Assembly (NCBI GenBank): GCA_023418755.1
Contig: JAEZZE010000353.1
Coordinates: 1-6,366, forward strand
Reading direction: 5' to 3'
Length of the DNA stretch: 6,366 bases
DNA from: Bacillota bacterium
GTDB lineage: Bacteria; Bacillota; Bacilli; Paenibacillales; Paenibacillaceae
Position numbers and translations under genes: made by a program. Below, one piece after another: positions 1 through 6,050 of the stretch. The stretch's first letter is position 1. Each line of letters opens with the position of its first letter. The notes beneath the pieces are model-generated. The model was not told the DNA's origin. It saw nothing but the letters and a program-made list of their open reading frames with translations, and did no database searches.

Positions 1-125
1 TTCACCGTGTAGACGAGCGGAGCCGACATGAAGACGGCCACCCCCGCCAGCAGCAGGAACAACAAAATATCGACGGACCAGGAACGGTTAAGGCGTCTGC
101 GCAAAAGCAGCTTCACTTTCGTCAC
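1..125 (-). CDS. Carbohydrate ABC transporter permease, UgpE/MalG type (N-terminus only)
   Basis: The reading frame starts at a GTG at 125-123, four bases after the stop of the upstream permease gene, and runs off the window edge after 41 complete codons. The visible protein begins MTKVKLLLRRR, a basic cytoplasmic tail. A first membrane segment follows (DILLFLLLAGVAVFMSAPLV), then YTVN. A short basic tail, one hydrophobic segment and a Pro-Leu-Val-Tyr stretch at its outer end are typical of the second CUT1 sugar permease, the partner of a UgpA/MalF subunit. A GGGTGAG-like Shine-Dalgarno sequence overlaps the end of the upstream gene, which suggests translational coupling. A second in-frame GTG three codons later is a weaker alternative start. 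The EAA loop that contacts the ATPase lies outside the window, so the assignment rests on the N-terminus and gene order. Confidence 0.85.
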   Translation of the reverse strand, partial: MTKVKLLLRRRLNRSWSVDILLFLLLAGVAVFMSAPLVYTV

Positions 126-129
126 CGTT

Positions 130-1014
130 CTACTCACCCACTTTTTTAAGCAGTTTCTGCGTCATCAAATTCGTGCCCAGCATAATCGCGAACAGAATGG
201 TCGCGATCGCCGAGGCGTAGCCCATCTGGAAGCGGATCGTGCCGTAGTCGACCAGATGCGTGACGATCGTGTGCGCCGCGTAATCGACGCTCGGGAACCC
301 GATCATATAGATGGAAATTTCCGCGACCGAGAACGCGGTCGTAATCTGGATGACGGCTCCGAACATGAGCTGCGGACGCATCGTCGGGAGCGTGATGAAC
401 CACAGCTCCTGCCAGCGGTTGCGGACCCCGTCGAGCGCTCCGGCTTCGTACAGCGTGCGGTCGACGTTCTGCAGGCCGGCGATAAAAGCCAGGAACGACG
501 TGCCGAGACTGAGCCACAGCTGCACCAGAATCAGAATGCCGAGCATATAGCGCGGATCCTGCAACCATTGGATCGGCTCCATAATGAAGCCCCAGCGCAT
601 CAAGAAAGAGTTCATGTAGCCGTACGAATCGCTGGAAAACAGCGTCTGCCAGATCAGATACGTGTTGCCGGCGATCGACGGCGCGTAAAGAACGAGCGTG
701 AGCAGCGCGCGCAGCTTGGGCGGCAGCTCGTTGATCAGCCAGGCGAACAGGAAGCAGGCGACGTAGCTGATCGGTCCGGTGATGAAGGCGAACAGGAACG
801 TGTTTTTGAGCGCGATCAGGAAGACGTCGTCCTGAACGAACAGTCTGGCGTAATTGTCCCAGCCGACCCAGCGCGGCGGCTCCAGCATATTGAAATGGGT
901 GAAGCTGAGCGCTAAGGACATCAGGACGGGAACGACGGTAAAAGTAAAGAAAATCAGGAAATAGGGCGCCATCAAGACGAAGGCCTGCCGGTTCTTGCGA
1001 ACTTCCGCCGCCAT
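130..1014 (-). CDS. Carbohydrate ABC transporter permease, UgpA/MalF type
   Basis: This 294-residue integral membrane protein is one half of the translocation channel of a CUT1 sugar importer. Hydrophobic segments lie near residues 11-37, 70-94, 101-124, 157-181, 216-240 and 266-285, giving the usual six helices. The cytoplasmic EAA loop that docks the ATPase is visible at about 189-212: it begins EAGALDG at 190-196 and ends ITLP at 207-210. Length and motif order fit UgpA-type (COG1175) permeases of about 290-310 residues. The gene follows the large binding protein and precedes the second permease by 4 nt. The start is uncertain. The ATG at 1014 has only a weak AGG four bases upstream, whereas the same frame stays open upstream to an ATC at 1047-1045, seven bases after a GAGGG. 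That longer product would have 305 residues beginning (M)YPIIRKKIGG. The transported sugar cannot be inferred. Confidence 0.93.
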   Translation of the reverse strand: MAAEVRKNRQAFVLMAPYFLIFFTFTVVPVLMSLALSFTHFNMLEPPRWVGWDNYARLFVQDDVFLIALKNTFLFAFITGPISYVACFLFAWLINELPPKLRALLTLVLYAPSIAGNTYLIWQTLFSSDSYGYMNSFLMRWGFIMEPIQWLQDPRYMLGILILVQLWLSLGTSFLAFIAGLQNVDRTLYEAGALDGVRNRWQELWFITLPTMRPQLMFGAVIQITTAFSVAEISIYMIGFPSVDYAAHTIVTHLVDYGTIRFQMGYASAIATILFAIMLGTNLMTQKLLKKVGE

Positions 1015-1054
1015 GCCGCCTATCTTTTTGCGAATGATCGGATAGATGGGTCAA

Positions 1055-1059
1055 CCCTC
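1055..1059 (-). promoter_or_regulatory. Shine-Dalgarno sequence of the UgpA-type permease
   Basis: On the minus strand GAGGG (1059-1055), in the context AAATGAGGG, is the only strong ribosome binding site between the inserted element and the permease. It lies 7 nt before an in-frame ATC (1047-1045) but 40 nt before the first in-frame ATG (1014). It therefore points to a start upstream of 1014 or to a changed start codon. An out-of-frame TTG directly after it opens a different frame that overlaps the permease and encodes nothing recognisable. Confidence 0.55.
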
Positions 1060-1068
1060 ATTTCTCGC

Positions 1069-1082
1069 AGGGCGTGTCTGCA
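1069..1082. repeat. Left terminal inverted repeat of the MITE-like element
   Basis: AGGGCGTGTCTGCA is an exact reverse complement of the sequence at 1218-1231. The outer flank is CTCGC, which does not match the flank at the other end. Confidence 0.8.
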
Positions 1083-1129
1083 TACTCCGAGGACAGCAGA
1101 TTTTGCCGAATTTTCGTTCCATGCAAGGA

Positions 1130-1169
1130 ACTTTTGTGAAGGCGTACCGGGGGTACGTCAAGCAAAAGT
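1130..1169. repeat. Internal stem-loop of the MITE-like element
   Basis: The arms ACTTTTG/CAAAAGT and CGTACC/GGTACG are nested with small asymmetric bulges and a 3-nt GGG loop. On the minus strand, the transcribed sense of the operon, the stem would form in the mRNA between the binding-protein and permease coding regions. No T-run follows on that strand, so an intrinsic terminator is not indicated. It could pause polymerase or shield the upstream message from 3' decay. Confidence 0.65.
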
Positions 1170-1217
1170 GACGAAGCAGGGGGCGAAAAGGCGGTGAAAG
1201 ATGCCCCTGAGCGGGTT

Positions 1218-1231
1218 TGCAGACACGCCCT
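1218..1231. repeat. Right terminal inverted repeat of the MITE-like element
   Basis: TGCAGACACGCCCT is an exact reverse complement of 1069-1082. The flank TAGGGAAG to the right contains the last codons of the large binding protein read on the minus strand, and the repeat overlaps two bases of its stop codon. Confidence 0.8.
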
Positions 1232-4169
1232 AGGGAAGATTAAATTCTTTCCGCCTGGCGGTAATCTCTTCATTCATATAGCGAACGTAATAGGCCATCG
1301 TCTCGCGCGGGTCTTCGCCTTGGACGACGACTCTGCGGAAGGCGTTGTCAATGTGCCGTCCGGTCAAGTAACCGCCCGGAACCTCGGGAACGCCCCGTAC
1401 CCAGCGCATCTGCTCCATCAGCTTCTCCAGATCGGCGGTCGGCCACGGCAGCTTCGTCAGCGCCGCGACGTTCGCCGTCGGATAGCGGGCGGAAGCGCCG
1501 AGACGAACTTCCATCTCGCGCCCGAAGGCGAGCTGGGTTTCTTCGCTTGTCCACCACTTCAGAAACTGCCACGCCGCGTCCTTATCGCCGGCGTGCTCGA
1601 ATAGGACGGCCGCGGAGCCGCCGCCTCCGACGTCCCGGCGAATCTTGCCGTCGGCCGTCGCCGTGCCGGGCACGGGAACGAAATCCCACAGCCCCTTGAT
1701 CTCCGGCGCGAATACGACCAGCTTGTTGTACATCGTGTAGTCGATGATGCCGATCGGCATCTCGCCGGTTCGAAATCGGTTGGCGAAGTCGACCTGGATC
1801 GGCAGCTTGTAGTTGACGTACAGATCGGTCCATTTCTTGAACTGCCCGATGGCGACCTCCTCGTCCAAACCGCTGGCCGTGTCGCCGTTCTTGTAAAACT
1901 CCCCGTCGTGCTGATACAGCAGCATCGCGAACGTCGGGCTCGGCGGCAGCGTAATGATGTCCGTCGTCACCAGATCGTTGCCCTGCGCGTTCAGCCCTTT
2001 CTGCGGCAGCCCGAATTGCAGGTTGCGCTTCTGCAGCTCCGGCACGAGCGCGTACACGTCCTCCCACGTCTGCGGCACCTTCAGCTTCAGCTCGTCTTCG
2101 ATAATATCCTTGCGATAGAACATGACCGGGAAGTTGAGCTGCTCCGGCAGCCCGTAATACCCGCCGTTATAGGCGAACGGCACCATCGCGCTGTCCTCGA
2201 ACCGCGTCCGCACCTCGTCGAAATCGGGGAACGCGGACAGATCCTGCAGCGCGTTGCGGGTCGCGAAGTTGACCGGAACCTCGTTGCCGACCTGCAGCGC
2301 GACGTCGGGACCCTCCCCGGAAACTGTCGACGGCAGCAGAATATCCGCCGATACGAGCTTCAGATTCACCGAAATGCCCGTCTGCCTCGCGAACGTGTCG
2401 TCGATCAGCCGCTTGACGATCTGCGCCTGGTCGCGCGCCGACGTGATCCACACCGACACGGAGCGTCCGTCTCCTTCTTCGCCTCCGAAGTCGTCATAGT
2501 TTTCGTAGAACGAAGCCGCGAACGAAGCCGCTTCCGCTTGCAGCTTCTCCCACCTCGTCGCGTCCGGGTCCGGCAGCTTCGCGCCGGGGGTCGAGACGAG
2601 CAAATAATCGACCGCCAGCGGCTGCTCGGTCATCATCAGCAGCCATGCGCCGAGCGCGCCTACGTTGTTCTTGAAAGAATCGAGCCGACTCGGAACGGAG
2701 TCGGGCCGTTCGGCCATGTCCCTCAGTTGATAGGCAAGCGTGTTCAGCAAAGCGGAGCGGTCGTTGCTTCCGCCGTCCGGACCTTCGAGGATGGCGGCGA
2801 TCGTCATCAGCCGGTCGCTTTGCTCCCGAAACGCGTCCGCCATCTCGGGAATGCGCTTCTCCAGCGCGTAATCGCGGAACGCGTCCGGCACGACGCCGGT
2901 GTAGCTGATGATCTTGCGGTAGATCGCGTTCAGCTCGAGTATGCTGGATTCCGCCGTCCGGACGATGGGCGCGATCTCGCCGAGCGTCACTTCCAGACGC
3001 ACGGAATGGCGTCCTTTCGTCAAGTAGAACAGATACGGATCGTCTTCGCCGCGTCCCAGCACCTTCGTCTGCCAGGCGCCGTCGAAGGCGAACCCGATTC
3101 GCTTCGCCTCGCGGAACGGAATATCCCCGTCGACGTAGAGCGTCCGCAGGGAGGACATGCCGGTCAAGTAGTTTTGCCGGTTTTTGACGGCAATCTGGTA
3201 AAGCCCGTCCTCGGGCACCTCGAATTCCCATTCGATCCACTGTCCGGGCATGCGCCACGCCCAGCCGCCCGCCGCGTTGATGCGCAGCTTGGACGCATGG
3301 TACGGCTCGACGGCGGGACTGGACCGATCGTTGTACGGCGCCAGCATCGAGTCCGATTTGTAGGCGGCCGCTTCGCCCTGCACGGTGATCAGCACCCCGT
3401 CGGCGCTGCGGTAGCCTTGTTCCTTATATCGATTCGCCAGCTCTTCGTAAGACGGCGCAATATCCGGGTTCGTCAGCTTCAGCTCGGCGATGACAAGCGG
3501 CTCTTTAATGGAGGAGAGCGTCAACTCGTGCTTGCCTGCGGAAAAATAAAACAAATAAGGCTCCTCGTAATATCCCGTCGCATCCTTCAACCAAGCTTCT
3601 CGCCACATCGCCGCTTCCGCTTGCTTCGGCGTCAGGTCGTTGCCCCGGCCGTCGCGTTCGAGCTCGCTGCTCTCGTCCTTCCATACCCGGTTGAAAATGA
3701 GGCTTTTCGCTTCTCTGAACGGAGCTTCTCCGTCGATCGTCAGCTCTCTCTCGATGTCGGAATCCTTGCCCTTGACCGTGTAATACGTCATGCCGATCTG
3801 ATACAAGCCGGACTGCCCGACGTCGACCTCCCAAGTGATCGAACCGGCGTCTCCGGTGAGCGCCAGCTTGCCGCGAACGCCCTCGAACTCGTCCAGCGCT
3901 TCGGCGGCCATTCCTTCCGTCCGGATGAAGCCGCCTCCGGCGATGCGGATTTCCGCGTTCGGGCGGTCGGCGGCGGCATGCCGGGCCAAATACTCGTCAT
4001 AACCGCCTTGCTTGTAGATGACGTAGCTTGCGAGGCCCGACACGTCGAACGGGCGATCCTCGGCGGCCGCGCGGCCGCGGGATCCGTCCGAGAACAGGAC
4101 GACGAGCGAGGCGGCCGCCGCGGCGGCCAGGGCCGAATACGCTATCCATTTCCATTGTGCTCTTCGCAT
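1230..4169 (-). CDS. Large extracellular solute-binding protein (family 1) with two N-terminal beta-rich modules
   Basis: The predicted protein has 979 residues, about twice the usual size of a sugar-binding protein. Residues 7-26 form a hydrophobic signal or anchor segment without a Cys lipobox, and an AAA site near 34-36 could allow cleavage. Residues about 111-218 and 312-394 are a tandem repeat. Both copies carry WE, GLYQI, a (I/V)DG turn, PFREAK, PYLFY and G-x-H, which suggests carbohydrate-binding-module-like beta sandwiches. A helical linker (about 410-560) leads to a family-1 solute-binding domain (about 570-979), with EGPDV at 619-623, GLPEQL at 673-678 and MFYRKD at 683-688. The ATG at 4169 is chosen for its GAGGGG four bases upstream. 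A GTG at 4181 would add four residues. It probably serves as an accessory receptor at the cell surface. The substrate is unknown, and the two-module reading is inference from the internal repeat. Confidence 0.9.
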   Translation of the reverse strand: MRRAQWKWIAYSALAAAAAASLVVLFSDGSRGRAAAEDRPFDVSGLASYVIYKQGGYDEYLARHAAADRPNAEIRIAGGGFIRTEGMAAEALDEFEGVRGKLALTGDAGSITWEVDVGQSGLYQIGMTYYTVKGKDSDIERELTIDGEAPFREAKSLIFNRVWKDESSELERDGRGNDLTPKQAEAAMWREAWLKDATGYYEEPYLFYFSAGKHELTLSSIKEPLVIAELKLTNPDIAPSYEELANRYKEQGYRSADGVLITVQGEAAAYKSDSMLAPYNDRSSPAVEPYHASKLRINAAGGWAWRMPGQWIEWEFEVPEDGLYQIAVKNRQNYLTGMSSLRTLYVDGDIPFREAKRIGFAFDGAWQTKVLGRGEDDPYLFYLTKGRHSVRLEVTLGEIAPIVRTAESSILELNAIYRKIISYTGVVPDAFRDYALEKRIPEMADAFREQSDRLMTIAAILEGPDGGSNDRSALLNTLAYQLRDMAERPDSVPSRLDSFKNNVGALGAWLLMMTEQPLAVDYLLVSTPGAKLPDPDATRWEKLQAEAASFAASFYENYDDFGGEEGDGRSVSVWITSARDQAQIVKRLIDDTFARQTGISVNLKLVSADILLPSTVSGEGPDVALQVGNEVPVNFATRNALQDLSAFPDFDEVRTRFEDSAMVPFAYNGGYYGLPEQLNFPVMFYRKDIIEDELKLKVPQTWEDVYALVPELQKRNLQFGLPQKGLNAQGNDLVTTDIITLPPSPTFAMLLYQHDGEFYKNGDTASGLDEEVAIGQFKKWTDLYVNYKLPIQVDFANRFRTGEMPIGIIDYTMYNKLVVFAPEIKGLWDFVPVPGTATADGKIRRDVGGGGSAAVLFEHAGDKDAAWQFLKWWTSEETQLAFGREMEVRLGASARYPTANVAALTKLPWPTADLEKLMEQMRWVRGVPEVPGGYLTGRHIDNAFRRVVVQGEDPRETMAYYVRYMNEEITARRKEFNLP

Positions 4170-4173
4170 AGTT

Positions 4174-4179
4174 CCCCTC
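4174..4179 (-). promoter_or_regulatory. Shine-Dalgarno sequence of the large binding-protein gene
   Basis: GAGGGG on the minus strand lies four bases before the ATG at 4169 and overlaps an alternative in-frame GTG at 4181-4179. That GTG has its own TAGGGG about 8 nt upstream, but this sits inside the 3' arm of the 4187-4236 hairpin and would be sequestered when the stem is folded. The ATG is therefore preferred. Confidence 0.7.
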
Positions 4180-4186
4180 ACAAGAC

Positions 4187-4236
4187 GTACCCCTACTCGT
4201 CATGGCCGGTAATCGCCAATCCCGAAATAGGGGTAC
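4187..4236 (-). promoter_or_regulatory. Intercistronic mRNA hairpin between the two binding-protein genes
   Basis: The 9-bp arms GTACCCCTA (4187-4195) and TAGGGGTAC (4228-4236) are perfect inverted repeats around a 32-nt interior that holds a second stem, TGGC (4203-4206) with GCCA (4215-4218). In the transcribed direction the stem is followed by GTCTTGTGAGGGG, with no U-run, so it does not look like an intrinsic terminator. Hairpins placed after a binding-protein gene often protect the upstream message from 3'-5' exonucleases and raise receptor level over downstream products. That role is inferred here. It lies about 30 nt after the stop of the lipoprotein gene and 17 nt before the next ATG. 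Confidence 0.6.
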
Positions 4237-4266
4237 CCGTTCAGAATAAAAAGCCGAAATGCCGGT

Positions 4267-5673
4267 TTATTCGCCCAGCATCTTCTGAATGTTGGCGTCG
4301 AATTGATTTTTGACCTTCTCCGCCGCCGTGGCCGGAGCTACCTTGCCTTCGGTAATATCCTTGACGACCTGGTCGACCAGTTGGTCGCCGTCCGGCACCG
4401 CGATGAAGCTGCCGCTGTAATCGATATTGTCGTACATCTGCACTCTCGTCTCGTACGCCTCGGGCGGCCAGGAATTTTTCCAAGCTTCCATCGCCAGCTC
4501 TTTGTTTTTGCCGTGCAGGCTGATTTCGTCCATGATCTTGACCGCGATCTCCGGATGCTTGGAATACTTCGACAGCATATACATGTTGCCGTAGGGCGTG
4601 AACGAGGTGTAGCCGCTCGCGTTCGGCGCCTTCGGGAAGAAGACGTACCCGAGTTCCACGCCCGGCATGTTATCCTTTAGCCCGGAGAACTCCCAGTTGA
4701 AGCCGCTGTACATGATGCTTCTGCCGCCGATGAACGCCTTGTCGTTGCCTTCCTCCGGAGCCGGCTGCACGATCGACTTGTCGACGTTGTACATGTCGTA
4801 CATGAGCTGCAAACCTTGAATGGAGTTCGAGCTGTCCATCGAGAACTTCATGTTGCCGCTTTCATCTTTGTCGAACGCGCCTTTGTTGCCATAGACGAAC
4901 TGCTCGAGACTCGTCTTCAAATCCCCGATAAAGCCGTACACGTCCGTTTTGCCGTCGCCGTTCGTGTCCTGCGTCGCCTTTTTGGCCAGCTCGCGGAATT
5001 TGTCCCATGTCCACTCGCCGCTCTGCTGCAGCTGGAACGGATCCTCCAAGCCCATCTCTTGAACGAGTTTTTTATTGTAGAAAATGCCGTATGGAGACGG
5101 CGGCGAATCGATAAAGCCGTACTGCTTGCCTTCGAACGTTCCTCCGTTTTTCATCCAGCCGATATACTTCGGATCGCTCGTATCCAGCAGATCGTCGATC
5201 GGAGCGACGAAGCCTTTGTTCACGAGCTGAGGGAACGCCCAGAACAGCTCCAGCACGACGATGTCGGCGAACGGCTCCCCGGCGAGCGACGTCGTCGTGA
5301 AGTTCTCGACGTACTTGCCGTAATCGCCGAACTTGACGAATTCGATCTTGCCGTTGTATTTGTTCTCGGCCGCTTCGATCAGCGCGACGACCTCGTCGTC
5401 CGCGGGCGTGCGATCGGCTTCCGCGATGCTCCGAGGATCGGCGCCGTCCCACCATAGACCGATCTTTACCGTAGCGCCTTGCAGGTCCGGAGCCGGCTCG
5501 GCGGATTCGGACGGAGACGCGGACGGCGATTCCGCCGCCGACGGACTTGGGCTGGCGGACGGAGAAGCGCTTGGCGCAGAATTGGATTTGGAGCCCGAGC
5601 AGCCGACCAACGATACGGCAAGCAGCGCCGCCGCGGCGATGGCCATGAATTTGCGTGGATTGTAGAACTGCAT
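4267..5673 (-). CDS. Sugar ABC transporter substrate-binding lipoprotein
   Basis: The 468-residue protein captures sugar outside the membrane and delivers it to the permeases. It has a basic N-terminus (NPRK), a hydrophobic signal at 9-23 and the lipobox LVGC with Cys25 as the lipid-modified residue. A low-complexity Ser/Pro/Ala spacer follows (about 31-62, repeated SPSAS units), then a family-1 (UgpB/MalE type) solute-binding domain from about 66 to the end. Recognisable parts are VKIGLWWDG (69-77), FADIVVLELF (135-144), GIFYNKKL (196-203), a DTNGDGKTD calcium-loop-like segment (236-244), and the aromatic stretch GFNWEF (324-329). Length is normal for the family. The ATG at 5673 is chosen because it places the lipobox canonically and follows AAGGGGAGG. 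The frame is open to 5760 upstream, but that extension would spoil the signal peptide. It is the first gene of the operon after the promoter. Confidence 0.95.
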   Translation of the reverse strand: MQFYNPRKFMAIAAAALLAVSLVGCSGSKSNSAPSASPSASPSPSAAESPSASPSESAEPAPDLQGATVKIGLWWDGADPRSIAEADRTPADDEVVALIEAAENKYNGKIEFVKFGDYGKYVENFTTTSLAGEPFADIVVLELFWAFPQLVNKGFVAPIDDLLDTSDPKYIGWMKNGGTFEGKQYGFIDSPPSPYGIFYNKKLVQEMGLEDPFQLQQSGEWTWDKFRELAKKATQDTNGDGKTDVYGFIGDLKTSLEQFVYGNKGAFDKDESGNMKFSMDSSNSIQGLQLMYDMYNVDKSIVQPAPEEGNDKAFIGGRSIMYSGFNWEFSGLKDNMPGVELGYVFFPKAPNASGYTSFTPYGNMYMLSKYSKHPEIAVKIMDEISLHGKNKELAMEAWKNSWPPEAYETRVQMYDNIDYSGSFIAVPDGDQLVDQVVKDITEGKVAPATAAEKVKNQFDANIQKMLGE

Positions 5674-5683
5674 GATGATGAGT

Positions 5684-5692
5684 CCTCCCCTT
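5684..5692 (-). promoter_or_regulatory. Shine-Dalgarno sequence of the lipoprotein gene
   Basis: AAGGGGAGG on the minus strand ends 10 nt before the ATG at 5673. The spacing is slightly long but the match is strong. It decides the start against the earlier in-frame TTG at 5760, which abuts another GGGGAGG with no spacer. Confidence 0.8.
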
Positions 5693-5742
5693 GAATCCCA
5701 AAGTGAATGAAACAGCAACTTCGAAACTGCCTTAGCTGAATT

Positions 5743-5783
5743 GCCGATTGCCCCGCGCAACCTCCCCTCGGCCGATTGCCCCG
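5743..5783. repeat. 13-bp direct repeat in the leader of the lipoprotein gene
   Basis: GCCGATTGCCCCG occurs at 5743-5755 and again at 5771-5783, a 28-bp period. Both copies are in the predicted transcribed leader, about 70-110 nt before the ATG. Their GC-rich composition contrasts with the AT-rich DNA just upstream. They could be a repeated protein-binding site or a chance local duplication; no known motif is recognised. Confidence 0.5.
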
Positions 5784-5834
5784 TCCTGATGATTTGGTAT
5801 ACCTAACTATTTCTAATTTATGCTCAATCCCAGA

Positions 5835-5848
5835 TGATTACGTTTTCA
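5835..5848 (-). promoter_or_regulatory. Candidate cre site (CcpA catabolite repression)
   Basis: The minus-strand sequence TGAAAACGTAATCA matches the Bacillota cre consensus TGWAANCGNTNWCA at 13 of 14 positions, the exception being A for T after the central CG. It lies about 37-50 nt downstream of the predicted transcription start. There, bound CcpA would block elongation and repress the sugar operon when preferred carbon sources are present. The location before a CUT1 transporter operon supports the call. Confidence 0.6.
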
Positions 5849-5891
5849 TTTTATATTCTCATTCGTTTTTTGTAAATAGTGATTATATCTT

Positions 5892-5919
5892 TTTATAGAA
5901 AATGTATTTTTGTAGTCAA
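5892..5919 (-). promoter_or_regulatory. Predicted sigma-A promoter of the sugar transporter operon
   Basis: On the minus strand TTGACT (5919-5914) is followed after 16 nt by TATAAA (5897-5892). The surrounding DNA is very AT-rich. Transcription would start near 5885 and give a leader of about 210 nt. A nearby TATAAT (5887-5882) has no -35 box at suitable spacing, so the TATAAA pair is preferred. Confidence 0.6.
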
Positions 5920-5952
5920 CTTTCACTTAATTCATCTAAAAACCGACCATAT

Positions 5953-5967
5953 GATATACCTTATATC
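5953..5967. promoter_or_regulatory. 15-bp palindrome upstream of the promoter, possible activator site
   Basis: GATATA and TATATC flank a 3-bp centre, a perfect dyad of 6+3+6. Its centre lies about 75 bp upstream of the predicted transcription start, a usual place for an activator of a sugar operon. No regulator gene is in the window, so the binding protein is unknown, and AT-rich palindromes also arise by chance. Confidence 0.35.
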
Positions 5968-6050
5968 GAATGAAGTGCCCATTATTCTTGCATTTCTATA
6001 CCTTTTCGACCTGTAAACAGACGGATGCGTCCCTTGCCGAATCATGAAGA

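Larger units (their letters stand above)
1069..1231. mobile_element. MITE-like 163-bp inverted-repeat element inside the operon
   Basis: The 14-bp termini AGGGCGTGTCTGCA (1069-1082) and TGCAGACACGCCCT (1218-1231) are perfect inverted repeats, and several further matching positions extend inward. Internally there is a cruciform-like core: ACTTTTG (1130-1136) pairs with CAAAAGT (1163-1169) and encloses CGTACC (1143-1148) pairing with GGTACG (1152-1157). A smaller hairpin, GTTCC/GGAAC, sits at 1116-1131. No credible protein is encoded. Size, perfect termini and internal palindromes fit a miniature non-autonomous transposable element mobilised by a transposase encoded elsewhere. No clear target-site duplication is visible, so the family is not assigned. 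It fills the space between the large binding-protein gene and the permease gene, and its end supplies part of the TAG stop of the former. Confidence 0.7.

Noticed and set aside
28..915. A 295-codon plus-strand frame opposite the permease
   Set aside because: It is highly charged and low in hydrophobic structure, and it mirrors the permease codons. The minus-strand frame has six membrane segments and an EAA loop.
146..1054. A 302-codon minus-strand frame starting at a TTG just after GAGGG and overlapping the permease
   Set aside because: The product is Arg/His/Ala-rich with no domain and overlaps the permease throughout. The Shine-Dalgarno sequence is better explained by the permease start.
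4184..4193. A 10-bp match GGGGTACGTC between the intercistronic hairpin (minus strand) and the MITE-like element (plus strand, 1150-1159)
   Set aside because: It is short, in different structural contexts, and has no extension of similarity on either side, so chance is the simpler explanation.
4244..4269. Possible intrinsic terminator right after the lipoprotein gene (CCGGCATTTCGGC followed by TTTTTATT on the minus strand)
   Set aside because: Only a 3-bp stem can form, which is too weak despite the T-run.
1908..4313. An 801-codon open frame on the plus strand opposite the large binding-protein gene
   Set aside because: It is Arg/Gln/Val-rich without recognisable domains and lies entirely against a well-supported gene. 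Long antisense frames are expected in GC-rich coding DNA with biased third positions.
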